64,000 bases of DNA. Source: Heliopora coerulea (Eukaryota > Cnidaria > Anthozoa > Scleralcyonacea > Helioporidae). A program made the position numbers and the translations under genes. The stretch is from NCBI GenBank assembly GCA_030142905.1, contig JASJOG010000018.1, forward strand, positions 1,302,001 to 1,366,000, given 5' to 3'. The notes beneath the pieces are model-generated. The model did not search any database, had not been told where the DNA came from, and worked only from the letters and a program-made list of their open reading frames with translations. This document shows, piece after piece, positions 1-14,800 of this stretch; position 1 is the first letter of the stretch, and every line of letters starts with the position of its first letter.

Positions 1-375
1 TAATATTATCGATTGAGATGATGTTCTACAAAAATGTGTATTTTCACGTAATATTCAAGTTGTTCATTTATATTCCGACTAAACGAGCATAGCGAACGTT
101 CACATGTCACTCTTAACATATAGCTTATGAAAATACACCATACTTGAAAGTATTGCAATCTTAAAACCCATAGATAAAGAGAATTTTGTTCATTTTTCAA
201 AGAATAGACTTTGTTTGAAAAAGTTGTGGAAGTTATCAAGGATGATTTACTCCATATCCCACATCATGCTATGTTGAGCCTAGCTTTACAATTGTTATAA
301 TTACAATTTACCCTAGCATATTTCACAGCTTTTCCGCACAAATCTCGTTACTTCAATGCTGTCATGTTGATTTAG

Positions 376-1179
376 GTGGCTTAAATGGTGACTGGCTTCA
401 TGTGGCTACAATAAATCCCATGGTCATCTATTCAATGCAAGTTAACCAAAACTCATTGATTTGTATGGATTTGTTTACTCTCTTCCCTTACGACTTTTTC
501 AACCATTCCCCTCAGATAAAAATAGCTGCTCTTCGCGGAGAAGGTTTTAAAGGTCAGTTGATGTTTTACGAGCAACAAACCAACACGATGCTACTCCTTA
601 ATCCTGAGAAGAATGAGCTTCAACAAATTGTTCTGACGGATTCTCTAACCAAAAAGATTTCACAGCAGTTTTTGTTTAAGAAAACAAAATATAACTTTTG
701 CTCAAATTTTGCCTTCGAAAACTCGTTAATCTTATTCCCGGATAGTGGCGAGGAACTTCAGATTGTAAATCTTGACACAACTCGTGTTTATACAATATCG
801 CTGCCATTTACTATTGACCAAGTCCAACTCATGTCTGAACGTCTGTGGCTATTAACAGAAAAAGATACGCATGCTAAATATTTCCTCAGCAATTCTTCCC
901 AGGATGCAGAAATTCCTAACTTGCTGACTCGGATAGTTTCTAAAGCAACCACCGGAAATCATCAGCTCGACTTAAAGAAGATATCAACAAATAGCGTACC
1001 TAAACGTATATATGAACGTCTTAATGGAATGTTTCCCGACACTTTTGCTGTTGCTGATCTCCAAACTACGCGCTTGGCTGCTAGTCTTGACTTAGCTTGT
1101 TTGGCAGTCGCTCAACCAGCACGTGAACAGTTCCCAGTAAGCTTGTACTCATACCAAAGAAACCTGAGCGTCACGAAAG
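376..1179 (+). CDS. VWA8: VWA8 exon (first in window)
   Basis: The exon opens after a tttag acceptor with two bases of a split codon, then GGLNGDWLHVA. The frame is open to the aaag/gtttgt donor and leaves one base. It encodes the beta-rich central region upstream of the VWA domain (ends LSVTK). No start codon is expected, since the reading frame enters from an upstream exon outside the window. Confidence 0.93.
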
Positions 1180-4100
1180 GTTTGTATGTTCTCTAAAATA
1201 AGTACATAGGGAAGGTGGCATGTAAGTTTTTTTTTTTGCCTCGTTGCCAGAAACGTTTGAATATGTAAGAAAGTAAGAAAGTGATATAGCTAGCAAAACG
1301 AACAAACTAAATTTTTATGTTCAACAACGGCAGAAGAAAAGAAAGTACTTTACTGTGTCAAAGAACACTATGGTACATTAATGTACTTCGACGACGTATC
1401 CCGAAGTAATGGGCTCATGCTGAAGCGGGGCGTGTTATCAGGACGTCGTGAAAGGTAACACGTACGTAAACCTACGTCAGTAGTTTTTGACATAGTCAAG
1501 TTATCTTCTCTCTGTTCTTTTGTCTCAGTGTTACGTCCAGTTCCCTTAAAAAATTAGCAGTGTTTTTTCTGTCATTATTAAACTTGAATGTTAGCCCGCG
1601 AAAACAGTATTTTCATTAAAGCTTGGTGCTTAAGGAAATGTGCTTTGGAAATTGAGGTAGCCATGAAAATCCAGCTGTTATGCCGGTACAGGTAAAATTG
1701 TTCATGGTTTTTTGCCACTATAATATCACTTAAGCAAATTAATTATCGCTATCTGACTTGATCCGACGATGATCGAATCGAATCTGATCTGATCTGATCA
1801 GATGTTATCTAATCAGATCTACTTTATTTTAATTTTAATACTAAAAAGTGTTGGTTCCAACATGTTACTTTTAATCAGCCGTCAACTCGGTAGGAATGTG
1901 TCGGATACCACTGTTCCGGAGACAGGATTCAACCAGACAATAGACTACCGGGGCCACAAGTTTTAACGATGCAGAAAGGTACTAAGAGGAAATGATTTGA
2001 AGAAAAAGTATGGAAGTTATTTCATGAATTTGCAATATAATTATTTTGAATTGAAATCAAACACATAAAATGGATTAATACTCAAGTTTTAAAGCGTTTT
2101 ACAGAGGAACTGTCTTTGTTGCTTGCAAATTGTTAGCGACAAATGCTTACCCACGCAAAAACGCTTTCTTTAATCTGAATTTCCTGCTGCCAAGAACTCC
2201 AGCACTATCAAGTAATTGCTGGGTAGAATTTTATCGGACGTCGGGCACTACCTGGAATAGCTGGAATTTGTCGGATACCGGATAGGACTATCCAAGCACA
2301 TCCTAAGTACTTGAATCGCTTCAAATGGATTGTGTACGTCTGATCATATCGCTCTTCTAAACTAAAAGTACAGGGTGCCGTACATTTACATGTTACAGTT
2401 TAAACTAAATCTCATTCTAATTGGAATTCCAAAACAAGTACGACACAGAATAAGAAAAATTAAGATGAAAGGAAGAGAGTCCACCAAATGTCATTAAGTT
2501 GTTTGTCGTCTTTGAGGATTGTGCCGAAGTGAATCGATTCTATAATTTGTCTTGATACACAGTTGTTGACCAAAGCGAGTCATGAGATTCTTGTCATTTG
2601 ATGTGGTGGTCCTCCTACTCATACTTTGCCGGATCTCATTTTTGCAGTATAGCGAACGAGATAACATTGTTCGTGATCTTTTTGTCGCCTTTTTGGGCTT
2701 CTTCCAGTTTCGTTTAGGTACACTAAGGGCGTATTCAAAAAAGTAATTGATGAATTTTCGGCTGAGATCTGAGGTAAAACATGGCATCACATTCCACACT
2801 TCACATTACAAATATATATATATATTTGTCCTGTTAAAAATACAAAAACTAATAAGTTGAATGGAAAAGAGTCGAACAAATATCATTTGGTAGTTTGTAT
2901 TTATGTAGTATTGTCTGGTGCTTGTGATTACTACCCTATTTGGCATGCAAAAGAATTCAATCAGTATATATACAAGCACCAGACAATACTACATAAATAC
3001 AAACTACTAAATGATATTTGTTCGACTCTTTGCCATTCAACTTAGTAGTTTTTGTATTTTTAATTTTTTGTTTCTATTTCATTTTCTGTATAATACTTAT
3101 GGATTAATAACTTGTTTAGTTTTAATATGACGTGCACATGCATAAGATCCAGTACCTATTAGCTCAGAGGTATTGAGGAGATGGTGACGAAAGTACAAGG
3201 CGGAAAGCTGACACTAAAATTAATAACATGTAAACTGTATTTTTTTTACTGTGAATAGAAACTTCAACATCACCATGCTATTCTTCAAAGAAACATAACT
3301 TGGTTACATTTCATTTTTATTGGGATCGTTTGGGTTAAAGGGACATACCATGTCGCACCAAACAAAACCAAACTGAATCCGACTCAGTTTGCTATAAGCA
3401 TCATTGTCAAAAAAGTGTCGCGAGCGAGGATCCAGGCGGGAATCCCAATCTTAGAACAAATATTAATGCCCAGCAAAGTACACTCAATAAGTTCATGACT
3501 TATTTCTCTTATAGATCATGGCCTTATTGCGTATACTTTGCTGGGCATTAATATTTGTCAAAAAAAGTGTTGTATTAAAGATGTATTAATTCCTAGATTT
3601 CCACGTCAGCAAAACAAAAAAGTGATTGTTTTATGTTAGTTGACTTTTAAAGAGCCTATCCCGTGTGTGAGGACTTTACATATTCGCATTCTTTGGATTT
3701 TTCCCATTAAAATGTAATATATCTTACTTTTCGAAAATTTCATCTTCATGGAGATTTTTGAAGTCAAAGTTTGAAATTTCAAAGTTTGTCCGGAAGAAAA
3801 AAACACTGGTAACTACTTACCCGAAACGACATTAAACTGGGGACAACTGAAAACAGCAGTAAGTGATTTACATAGCGCACAGTTAGGTTTCTGTTTGAAA
3901 AAGTCGATGTTTGTTTCGAAGAATTGCTCAGAATTGTTCGGAAAAGTGCAGAAACATATTCAAGCATGTCTTCTTCCTTGAGTACGGATTATAGCCGAAA
4001 AGACTCAGGGACAGAGGTCACTGAGGTCGAAAGGGGATGCACGAGAAATTACGCATCCAACAATAATGCTGACGATAGCGTCCAACCTTACGAAGGAGAA

Positions 4101-7100
4101 CCTTTGGCAGACGAAAAATGGATGTTCCGTGATAATGAAGAAAGAATTTTGGAAGGAAAGCACTTATAAGTACTTCGGAGTCGGTTAGAAAGGTCAGAAA
4201 CAGTGGATAACTGGTATGCGAGACTGTCGTTACGTTGAAAGTGTTTCTGCACGTTTCCGAATAATTCTGAGCAATTCTAAACAAAAATCAAGATTTTCAA
4301 ACAGAAACCTAATTGTGCGCTATGTAAATCACTTACTGATGTTTACGTTCGTTCCCAGTTTGACGTCATTTCGAGTAAGTAGTTACCAGTGTTTTTTTCC
4401 GCCGGCCAAACATCGAAATTTCATACTTTGACCTCAAAAATCTCCATGAAAATGAAATTTTTGAAAAGGAAGATATGTTACATTTTTAATCGGAAAATTC
4501 AAAGAATGCGAATATGTAAAATCCCCACACACGGGATAGGCAAATTTTTGAAGCCATATTTTACATCTTTGGTATGGTGTTAGGTTTAGTGTCACGTACA
4601 AATTACGTACAGAGTTTCGAGTGGTTTTGTTTAATAACTGCTTCGACGTTCTTAACAACTCAGTAAATCACAATGAAGGAAATTTTTGTGTCGGAATCTT
4701 ACATTATTAGGCCCAACCAGGACCATTTGCGGAAAATTCAACTACAGGGCCTCCGGCTGGGAATTGCGTTTTCGGGAACTGGTCCCGGTTGTGTCTTAGG
4801 CTGTGAGGTTCTGACGCTCGAAAAATTTCCTTGATCATATATATATCTACTCTAGTTTACGTAATCGAGTGTAAATATGTAACATTCGTTCAATAAGTTT
4901 TAATTTTACTTTACAATTCCTTATCACTTTAAGAGTTCTTTCAAATAAGAGTAACTTAATTTTCATTTATTAATCCTCTCTAATCAAATCAATTTATTTT
5001 TGTTGTCATTTTGATACCTTAAAATTGCTCATTTGATTGTATGAAAAAATAAGGGTTTTATTTTAGGGAAAGCAAGTAAAGAGATCTTTCGAGAAAGTTA
5101 CCCTGATCCTTTGTGCCTTGCAAACGTTGGTCAAGTTGTAAGAATTGTTCCTTCCTCACTTGTTCCCGATGAACAAACAGAAGAACAAAAAGAAAAGGAT
5201 AAAAATTTATCCAGTCATTTGGAGGTTGTTGACATTGGTCAGAACTGTGTTCGATATTTGCCATTACCCGGTGATACAAAATCTTATCTTTTAACGAAAT
5301 GGAACCCGAAGCAAGTTCTACTTCATGCTTTGTCAAATGATGTCATCGTTACCGTAAGTCCGAATGGATCAGTACGGTTGTGGGAAACTGGTGCTAGTGA
5401 TCTACAGAAGTCTTTTGCTACCTGGAAAACGTTGGTTGGTGATGGCGACGAACCAGGATCGATGCAGGTGACAACCATTAACGATATTATTTAATATTTT
5501 TTAAATTAGATTTTCTTGTTATAATTGAAGACTATTTGCACCTTTCATTGGAACATTTCCTTCCAGATAACCTATGAACGGAACAGTGGAATGGATATCT
5601 CGCAACCAAAACACGGCAAGGTAAAATCAAAACCTGCAAATTGACAAACTTTGATTGTGGCTCGCTAAAGATGATATATTCATACTTTAAACACTAAACA
5701 TTATTATATATAGAACTTTTTCCCCGACGATTTAGTATTCTTACAGTTTAAACAATAAGGGTTGACGCAATAAATGTGAATCCCCAGCTCCTAGGAACAT
5801 ATTTGTGACGCTAATCCTACTTGAAAGAACGTTTGGTTTTAGATCTAATTTCTTTATTATAAGACTGTACGCTTGGGTTAGGGACCACCATTACAAGAAC
5901 AAGACAAACGAGTGGTAACCCCAGATAAAATTCAGACAGCTATAAAGTGCTACTTGTTTTCAGGTTGACCTAGCCAATGAGCCACACGTGGGGGGTAACA
6001 CGTGGGCGGGAGGTACCGGAGGACGAGACACGGCTGGGCTTGGTGGAAAAGGAGGACCTTACCGCCTTGACGCTGGTCATGATGTGTTCCAAATATCCCA
6101 GGCTGAGAAAGATTCTGTGCCTGAGGAAGTTAAGCGAGCAGCAAGAGAAATGGGACGAAAAGCATTTAAAGAAAGGTAAATATGGAAGACATTTACGCAC
6201 TAACATATGTAAATCTTATCTAGTTTAGTTTTAAAAACCACCATCCTCGTTTCCGTGTTGAAAATACGTATGCAAAACGTACATTTCTTTATCTCTTTCG
6301 TGCATCATATGATTACACGTGTAGTTTATACGGTAAGCTATTCTTCCTATTGGAGAAAACTCAAAAATACATGAAAACTACAGCTTTGGTAATTGAGACA
6401 AATGATTAGAATGCACAATGATATCTGTTCAAAATATCAAAACCCAGTGTGGTGGAACTTTAAAAATACTCTCTGATTTGGATATTAAATATTTATGATT
6501 GCCCTACATAAACATTTAATGAAATTGTGTCCGTAAATAACAACAGAAATAGCTTCCTTTTTAAAACTGGTAAACTTTGTCATAGAATTTTGCTGTAAAG
6601 TAAGTATAAATTGGTTTTGATTCATTGTTAAGAAACAATATTGTAGTGAGGTGAATGTTATAAGCAATTGCATGTGGGAGCTTGAGACATCACAGACAAT
6701 ATGTGGGCGTTCGTCGAATTCATACTATAGAAAATCGATTTCTGAGCCCCACAGGGGGTCAGCAGAAGTTTGGGAGTCGATTCCCGTCTTGGGATCAGAC
6801 ATCGTTTTTCTGAGGCATAAGCTTGACGAATGTTCACTTACCGTCTGACGTAAAATCAAAACTTAAACACGATAGAAAGGACTTGTTACTTCGTTTCATC
6901 TCTGTGTAAAAATCGTGTAATGTCGTCGTTATTCCAAGCTTAGAAACGAAAGTGGTTATCTAAGTTCCTGCATGAATTATAATTCTTCTTGGGAATTTAA
7001 GTTTGAAATTAACGTCATAGTCAGATATTAACAGTCCACTGAATCAAGGTTGTGCAATAATTATAGGTACAGTACGACTAGATATATGAATAAGTAACCA

Positions 7101-8776
7101 CCACTCGACCGCCTTTCAATCATATCCCTTAAGAAATCGAACGAAGTTGAGTTGTTGTAAGGGTTGTCAAAGAGCCTAAAATTTAAATTGAAAAGACAAA
7201 TCGCTCTTATTATAGCTGGAAAAACTGCCGAGAAACATCCATTCCCCATCCCATTCAAACTCTTGTACCTCGGCACAGCTAATACAAAGTCTCGTATTGA
7301 GAGAGCTGAGGACAGCGTCCAGTGAACAACTTACGAGGCAAGTAGTAATGTTATGAGAAGAGCCAATGCTGCAAGCAGGTGGTAATTCGATGAAGATTAT
7401 TAAGATTGAACACACTAAACATTATGCTTTAACATTTTAATTGCTAATTTGTTATAGATAAGTGTATAAAGAAATCTCTTATTTCTCAGGATACAATAAT
7501 TTTTTTTTAGACTAGAACAAATTCAAATGAGCGAGTATGAAGCGGAAGTTTATGAAAAGTTCTATTCACGTATTCACCGCCAGGTTCAGTCATTACGTGT
7601 CTTATTGGACAGTTTGCAAGCCAAAGGACAAGAGAGGAACTGGGTCCGACACCAGACGTCAGGTGACCTTGATGACGGCAAACTGATTGAAGGCTTGGCA
7701 GGAGAAAAAACAATATACAAGAAAAGAGCTGACCAGAAACCGGAAGTGAGTGTTAGTTTCTCTCCTGGGTACAAGTGACTAGTTGCTTTGACTGTAAACT
7801 ATTAGGTTTTTTAATTGCCTGGCTACGGCCTTTTTTGTTTTGATTTTTTTATAAACGTTTCAGGTGGGATCAGTACAATTGCTTCCTAAACAACTTCGTC
7901 TGGTTGTCGATGTCAGCGGTAGTATGTATCGTTTTAATGGATTAGACGGCAGACTTGAAAAAGTCATGGAAGCTGCTTGTTTGGTTATGGAGTCCTTTGA
8001 TAAATACGAAAACAGATTCAAGGTTCGTTGTACCTAGATTTTACAAACTACATTTTGAAAGCATGCAGGCGGAGCAGGCAAATGAACCAAAATAGGAATA
8101 AGAAAGTATTGTTCCCCCAAACCACGCTTTCCCTGGGCTGTACACGAAACCATGAGAAGGAACACCGTCAGAGGCGTAACGCGGAGACCCGTGGCACCAC
8201 GGCTTATAATCTAATGGGGCTCCCAGTAGGGGTCCTGGTGGTGAAACCCCCGGCGCCAGAACGATTTTAACATTTTAAAAGCTCTAGGAATCAGTTTTAG
8301 TGACATGTCGACATCATTACATCAAAAATTACAACAATAAAACGAAGCTTCAATGTCAATTTTAAGACAGTTTGATACTTTCTATCAACTACTAAAACAT
8401 TTAGTAGAACAAATACTGTAGTAAAAGACGGCATTACCACGTTCAAACGGGGGTTCCATGCTACCCCGGAGAAAATTTTAATTTTGAAACCTCGCAAACG
8501 CTACCTCCTGCCATTTTAAGGGCATTTTATGCAACAAAATTACAACCATCGCCACAAAAAGAAATCAGCTATGGTGTTGCACCATTGAAAGTGTCGTTGA
8601 TGTTAGAGATAGTAATCAATCAATCAATCAATCAATGAATCAGTCAATCAGGTTGGTTGATGCATGATATAATCGGAAAGGTCTGAGTAATGCCGAAATG
8701 TAAAGAGTAGTTTTCTAACGTTTAGAGCGAAGGCCCTTCGTCAGGGAGAAAACGTAGGAGGATCGAAAAACATGAA

Positions 8777-8808
<32 letters not shown>

Positions 8809-11800
8809 ATGTGTGAAAATGGTCATGTGACAACAAATGGCCAATCAGAATGGAAAAACGAAAACAGGTGTAAATGAGATAGTGGCTCGCAATTGCCTAA
8901 AATATCACCGATCATCAAACCAGGTGGTTGGGTCACGGGTGAGCATAAACAATAGCTAGTTAACACTTTTGTGTTCAGCTTTCACTCACCCATATTGCTT
9001 TTGACATATATATATATATATATATATTCCGTGTTTTTCGATCCTCCTACGTTTTCTCTCAGACGAAGGGCCTTCGTTCGAAACGTTAGAAAACTACTCT
9101 TTACATTTCGGCATTATTCAGACCTTTCCGATTATTTCACTTCGATTTCAACAGTGCCTACGCAGTTCTCTATTTTTATTTCATGGTTGATGCATGGCTA
9201 GGCAGCTCGAGCTATTTCTGGTTTGGCCTTGAGCGGAACAAATTACAAGTCAGCCATTCAGATACTGGGAGAAAAATATGACAACAAGCAGCTAATCGTT
9301 TTTAGTCACGTAGACAAATTATGATAACTCCCACCACTTGTTTCTCTTCACGATGTTAAAGATATGACAAATACTTCTGATTCGATTGAAGTCAAGGCTC
9401 GTGATGTTAGTTTTCAAAACTGTGGAAACCTTCTAGCCTCAATCTTCACGTCGAAATTGCCAGACGAGATACGCTCGAACATCAGTCGCAACGCAACCGC
9501 TAAAATTCAGGAGCTAAATGGTCTTTTGTACTTGTTCAAGAAGGAGTTACAAACGAGAGGAAGATGTGCCTGTGGATCTGAATCAAGGACGGATAAAAAA
9601 GATGATAAAGACTCGAACGAAAACCCATTTGTAGCATCTTCACTGACAGCGTTTGCTTAGTGCCAGAACATTCTTTACACTTATTTTTCACAACCACGAT
9701 CCTTCGGCTCAATGTAACGCGGTGACAGACATTGCTGCAAGAAAAGCAGTGCGTGAGCAATGAGGACATTGTTTTCGGTACTTAAAATCAAATCTCACCA
9801 GCGAAAATTCTACCGTTAAGAAACATTTTAACTGTCGTAGTTACCGTCCTATAACTATCTTTGCTAAGATTTTGCCAAGCAGCCTAATAAATGGCTCCGA
9901 AATGAATCATTAGAGGTAAGCAAAAAGCTAACATGGCTGCTAGTGATAGCAGACCATCTGACTCTGACGTTGAAATGACTGCTGGAGGTATTAGTTTTGT
10001 TGTATGTGAGTTGGAACATGAAATGGCATGGGAGTTGTGTATCGCTGAAGGTTTTTGTTGAAAACCCTTTCATATTTCTTAAATAGATTTAACGCTTTGT
10101 TGTTGCTCTTAACATCATTACCACAAAAATAACAAGTTTTAGTGATGGTGAGGGAAGCGAGCCATTAGTCACAGGTTGAGCCGTGAAGATCATACTTCGC
10201 CGGACCTTTTCGGTGCAATTTTTCCAATTTCTGATGGTCTTCCTTATATCAGTGAATCATTAGATCTAGTAAATATGTCAAAATTACGTGCTCTTGATTT
10301 TTATCCCACGAATACGGTACCCGGCTACCTGCCAGTATCCTCCCTTACTACAATCGACAAATCGTAACGTAGACCTCGAAGACTTGAATTTGACAAGGAA
10401 ATGCTAGGGGTAAAAGAAGAGCTGTCGATGCCGAAAGGAAAAAAATATTGTAAGACAAACACTCTAGCTGAATACTTCTCGTAATAACCGTGAAAACAAT
10501 CCAGTTAGTGAACAATGAAGGAAGCAAGTCATCAGTTATTTCCAGGTCAAGCTATGAAGCTCGTACATTGCTGAAGCAATTTGACGTCGAAAGACCCACA
10601 GCTTCAAGGAAATAGAGGAGTTTGAAGGAATATTTCAGCAACGACCGATTTCAGCTGAGCTGAAAAAACAGGAGGCAATTGACAATTAATTGCCGCGGAA
10701 AGAAGATATACTAGGAGAAAGAAAAACTGCAAGGCAAGATGGCAAATGATTCACCCCACAGCCTTTAAGTCTTTCAAATCAAGGCTCAGAGGATTGGACG
10801 AATTCCATCCTAGACCAAGAAAATGCTTCTAGAATGGTTATTGCATGATGACTGATAACTAGAAGATCTCAGTAACTAGATGAATCAGTGATCACTACTC
10901 ACTTAAATTCGTTTGAAAACCTTCAAAATTATACAAAAATCATAGAACTGTTTATACATTAAAACGACAAGTTAACATTTAAGTCAATGGGTAAATCCTT
11001 CACAAATCCCATCTACATAACCTGAGATGTAGATGGCTACATAACCTGAGAGATTTTAGCATAAAGCGAATTAGTCAAAAAAATATATATATAAAGAAAA
11101 ATATAGATAGGAAAGTCCTCGTAAATCCACGTGGTTGAAGAAAATCAAAAATGGTCTGGATCAATCGGACGAAATCATGAAACGGCTTTGACCAGATCCT
11201 CTCAGATGATCCCATTATTCAAACGGGAATTGAAAAATCCATCCAATATCCCTACACAAATAAATCAACGATCAATTGATTAATGGATGCTATCGAAACG
11301 CTACCTGTCGACGGCGAGAATTGCTCTTTCGAGTGGGATAACTGACAGTCTCTTGGTTGCAACACCTCTGTAGATTAGTTGTATTTGGTTTTGTTGACCC
11401 TGGCAAGATACAGGCCTAGTTGCTTCAACGATTGCACTCGCCAATTATTATAAATTATTACGCATCCTGTTTGTTTAAAAGATATCTTACCGAATACGGC
11501 AAGGTGAATTACTAAATGTTCAGTGAAACTTCAAATCTGATAGCGATATTTATAATTGGAATGTTGTCTCTACAAATAATACAGATTGATAGTCTGTTAA
11601 TAAAATCAAAAGTAGAGTCTGAGCATCGGTTTCCGTAGAAGCTGACCTTCACACAGCAGACGTCGATGTTTGAACTGTTTCGGAGACACATTCAGTGCCC
11701 TAGCCAAGGCCGGACCTGGTCGGCCACGTGCCCGGCCAATCACGCACGTAATTGACGTCATTGGATATCCCACTCTATATACTATTATACTATACTGGAT

Positions 11801-14800
11801 ATCCCGCTCTATTAGTACAGGTTAGAATTTATAAACTTGATGTGCAACACATACATATTCACTAACAGTGTCTGGTGTGGGTTCCTGAGGAACAGCTTGG
11901 TCAGAACAGAGCAAAGTTGCTCTTAAAATGCAGGAAATGCCATTTCAGGCGCCCAAAAATTCAGAAACTTCCTGGGTGCCGTGTCCCTGCATCTCCCAGA
12001 AAGCCTGAGCTTCTCACTCGGCTGTCACCCCCTCCCTCAGTAAATTCATGGCTATGTGCCTGTGCCCGCCCAAAACCAATGGGCTGGCTACGCGGGTGAG
12101 AAACCAGAAATACCTGACACAGTGGTGGCCATATCAAATTATGCTATAAACCCAAGAGACAATCTTTTTTTGAAATGACAATCCAAATGGTGGAAGAATA
12201 CCTATATGCAGTAGAACTAATATCTCCGTCTAAAAGGCTGACTGTATGTATGGTATGTACGTAAGTGAATGTGTATCATGGTGCTGAAATTTCCATCTAA
12301 TCATAATAATTATGCGAACTGTAGGTATTTATCATCCCCCTAAACCAAGATGCCAAAAAGAGAGAATTGCTGCATCATCTGTTCGCTCTTTCTGATGAGT
12401 TTTAGAATGAAATACTCATGGTGCAATTATGTGCAGCGGAGATTTTAATAAAACTGGACGTGGGCAGAAATGCAATCCTGGTTAATAGCTTGTGAAACCA
12501 AGTTGATTTGTTCTTGGAGTCATGTCCACTGCTTGCCTATATTCAAACCATACTGGAGTTATTATACAAGTGAAATATTGTTTAATGTTCTGAAATCTCG
12601 TAATATGTTGCAAAACGAAGCTCTCGAAGATCTCAGCAATTATTGAAATGACAGAAATTGGATGATAATCACCTCGCCTTGAGGGTTGCATAAATTCACA
12701 ATTGGTGTGATAATTCCTTTCTCTTAGTCCGAAAAAATATAGCTGAAAAAAGGGATTGGTATTCCAGTGATACCTTGATATTGCGGTATTACTCAATATT
12801 CAATTTAGGAAATTAAAAGTACTGCCCATTGCAGCTTAAAGACTCCAGGCAGCATATATTTGCAGTTCCTGTATTGTGTAATACAGTACCATGGACATTG
12901 TTAATTGACGACATTTTGTGGGTTGTTGTCGTAGGTCTTGTATTTATTCTTGGCAAAATAGCTATTATTAAATAAGTTATTGCTAAAATGTTTTTAAAGT
13001 AACTTATCTGGAAAATATTTAAACGAAAATCGTCTTTCCACTTGCGAAAGAACTGAGTCTGAATATGGATATCAGCCAGTTTTTGTCTAAAATGGTTTAC
13101 GGGGGCTGGAGCAAGACGGTCGAAAACATAGCTGCAATGATCCATGACAAACTTTGGCATTTCTCAGTAAGATTGCGTGGGGTGGATAGAGTGCAGAAAA
13201 TGTCTCTGAGGGCAAAATAAGGGGGCGCTAAACCAGTTTTGTGTAAATATAAAAAACACGAGACCATCGCAAGCGGGATATTACAAATTTTCCCCCTGAA
13301 TATTGTCATACCGTTGTTGGCTACATTTTTATTTCTCATGTTAGCATGGTAAGTAAAAATAAGGGAAATTGCCATCAACCAAAATCCAAGTTACTTGATA
13401 TTTGTAAAAATGTTCATTACAAAACACTTAAACCTTTTGCTTCTCATCACCAGAAAATATACTACCATACATTAATGCCAGTCTTGAACTCATTGACGTG
13501 AAAATACGTTCATTTTATTGAATCGACATTCATTTACGCTTTTGACACCTTCATTTAAAATTTTTGCATAAAAAGTAACGTTCATTAGCATAGATATGCA
13601 GCCATTTGCATGAAAAAAGTGCCAACAGACGACCATTAACACCATTCCACTATACATCAGGGACAATAAAATTTCAGTCACGCGACACAATTGTCTAGTT
13701 TGTTGCAGGATCAGTTTAAGGTTATATGGAATCTTAACATGCATATTTCAAACTGTTAAGAACTTATGTTTACAAAACTTTAATAAGTTTACCATCATTT
13801 ACAATTTCAGTATGACATTGTTGGCCACTCTGGCGAGAATGCAGAAATCTCATTCGTTTGCCAAGATGCCCCACCGATCAATAAGAAGCAACGTCTTCAA
13901 GTCCTGGAGTCAATGCATGCACACGCCCAGTTTTGCATGACAGGAGACCATACCCTTGAAGCAACCCAACGAGCCATAAAAGTTGTTTCTCAGCGAGAAG
14001 CAGATGAATACTTTGTTGTTATTTTCAGTGATGCAAATTTAAATCGATATGGCATACCTTCATCTGCAGTGGCAAATGCTCTAATGTCTAATCCACGAGT
14101 GAATGCTTATATTATATTTATTGGATCTTTGGGGAACGAGGCAGAAAGGTAAATGCTCAATACGTCGATAAATTTGTCGTTTTGTTGTTTTTCTTGTTGT
14201 TTTATATATATATATATATATTCACAAAAAGGACTGTATCTGCTTTTACAAACTCTAATTAGGGCGTTGAATCAGTTTTAACAAAGCTAGCTAGTCCCTA
14301 ACGAAAAATATGAAGGGATTTGAAATGACGAACTATTTTATAGAAACGAATGGTTTATCGTGGAGCACCTTTCAATTCGACGCTTAGTTTTTAGTCCACC
14401 GTTAGTTTATCTTTGTTTACTGTCGTAATTTATAAAAAATACATATTTTGTAACCTGTAAAGATTTCTAAGCGAAATTTAGACGATCTTTCTGGCAAGCT
14501 GTTACAGTTACTGTCTAACTACAAGGTTACACCATGGATATATGGTTTTATCTGTGTGTAGATTGATTTCAAAGAAAGTCTGATGTGTAATTTTTTCCGT
14601 TTTATAACCCATTACGGGAGGATTGCTGAAAAATTGGGTATGAAGAGACCTTTTGTACTATGAAAAAACCGCAGTGCATTTTGGTAGATGGGTAACGCTT
14701 TATTTCCTGGTGAATTCACCGCCGTGAGGCGAGCATGTTTGCTTGGCACAATAATGGATTGATTTCTTCCACATTTTCTTTTCAGAGGCTACGAAATTAG

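Larger units (their letters stand above)
8023..13810 (+). other. VWA8 large intron (5.8 kb) with transposable-element relics
   Basis: The interval separates exons 6 and 7. It holds a GC-richer block (8110-8270), a TCAA microsatellite near 8620, a terminal-repeat insertion (8667-9184), a BEL/Pao gag-like relic, non-LTR fragments around 12.3-13.2 kb and half of a foldback element (13433-13700). At 9670-11870 and 13160-13430 nothing further could be identified. Two weakly similar direct repeats lie at about 10147-10207 and 10515-10585. Confidence 0.8.
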
